This document shows positions 6,140 through 6,188 of a DNA stretch of 6,188 nucleotides, in pieces. This DNA comes from an uncultured Collinsella sp. (GTDB lineage Bacteria > Actinomycetota > Coriobacteriia > Coriobacteriales > Coriobacteriaceae). Within the stretch, counting starts at the first letter, position 1; each line of letters begins with the position of its first letter. A program made the position numbers and the translations under genes. The notes beneath the pieces were generated by a model. The model saw only the letters and a program-made list of their open reading frames with translations. It was not told where the DNA came from and searched no databases. Location: contig URKV01000107.1 of assembly GCA_900548565.1 (NCBI GenBank), positions 1 through 6,188 on the forward strand. Direction: 5' to 3'.

Positions 6140-6188
6140 CTGTCTCTTATACACATCTGACGCTGCCGACGATCTTACGCGTGTAGAT
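6140..6188 (-). other. Nextera i5 adapter left on the contig end (artefact)
   Basis: The exact reverse complement of positions 1-49: mosaic end CTGTCTCTTATACACATCT (6140-6158), read-1 part (6159-6172), index (6173-6180) and P5 tail (6181-6188). It replaces the rest of the glycosyltransferase begun at 5847. The base at 6140 could belong either to the genome or to the adapter. Confidence 0.99.

Noticed and set aside
5869..6186. 105-codon plus-strand ORF at the right end
   Set aside because: It is out of frame with the GT2 motifs of the gene at 5847, and its end is translated adapter.
1..6188. Composite transposon with Tn5-like terminal inverted repeats
   Set aside because: The repeats contain the Nextera read-1 primer, an index and the P5 tail besides the mosaic end, and there is no transposase or target duplication.

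Overview
The window is a short assembled contig, not a continuous piece of chromosome. Positions 1-49 and 6140-6188 are exact reverse complements of each other and read as an Illumina Nextera i5-side adapter: P5 tail, an 8-base index, the read-1 sequence and the 19-bp Tn5 mosaic end. The biological insert is therefore 50-6139 (6090 bp). It is GC-rich, densely packed with genes, and looks like an Actinomycetota genome. The style of the glycosyltransferases, the TTG starts behind strong Shine-Dalgarno sequences and the moderate-to-high GC suggest a gut Coriobacteriia such as Collinsella. That assignment is from memory of protein style and has not been searched.

Layout: two genes on the minus strand lie left of a 112-bp divergent intergenic region (2379-2490), and four genes on the plus strand lie right of it. 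Reading leftwards from the divergent region come a multi-pass membrane acyltransferase of the acyltransferase-3 type (1248-2378) and a GT2-type glycosyltransferase of the galactofuranosyl/rhamnosyl-transferase style (55-1077; its start is set at an internal ATG with a Shine-Dalgarno sequence). Reading rightwards come four consecutive family-2 glycosyltransferases: 2491-3594, 3601-4641, 4716-5834, and one starting at 5847 that is cut off by the adapter after 98 residues. The first and third are clear paralogs, with 74 of 80 residues identical across the nucleotide-binding core, and both start with TTG.

Together the genes look like part of a locus for a cell-surface polysaccharide. The GT-A enzymes would add sugars at the cytoplasmic face of the membrane and the acyltransferase would decorate the glycan, most likely with acetyl groups. 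No polymerase, flippase, ABC exporter, priming transferase or sugar-nucleotide synthesis gene is visible, so the polymer cannot be named. The plus-strand genes are closely spaced (gaps of 6, 74 and 12 bp). The 74-bp gap holds a candidate internal promoter, so they may form one operon or two.

I found no RNA gene, CRISPR array, real mobile element or evident new defence or mobile system. The most striking structural signal, a perfect 49-bp terminal inverted repeat, is a library artefact. The most interesting biology is the conserved paralogous glycosyltransferase pair and the overlapping divergent promoters.
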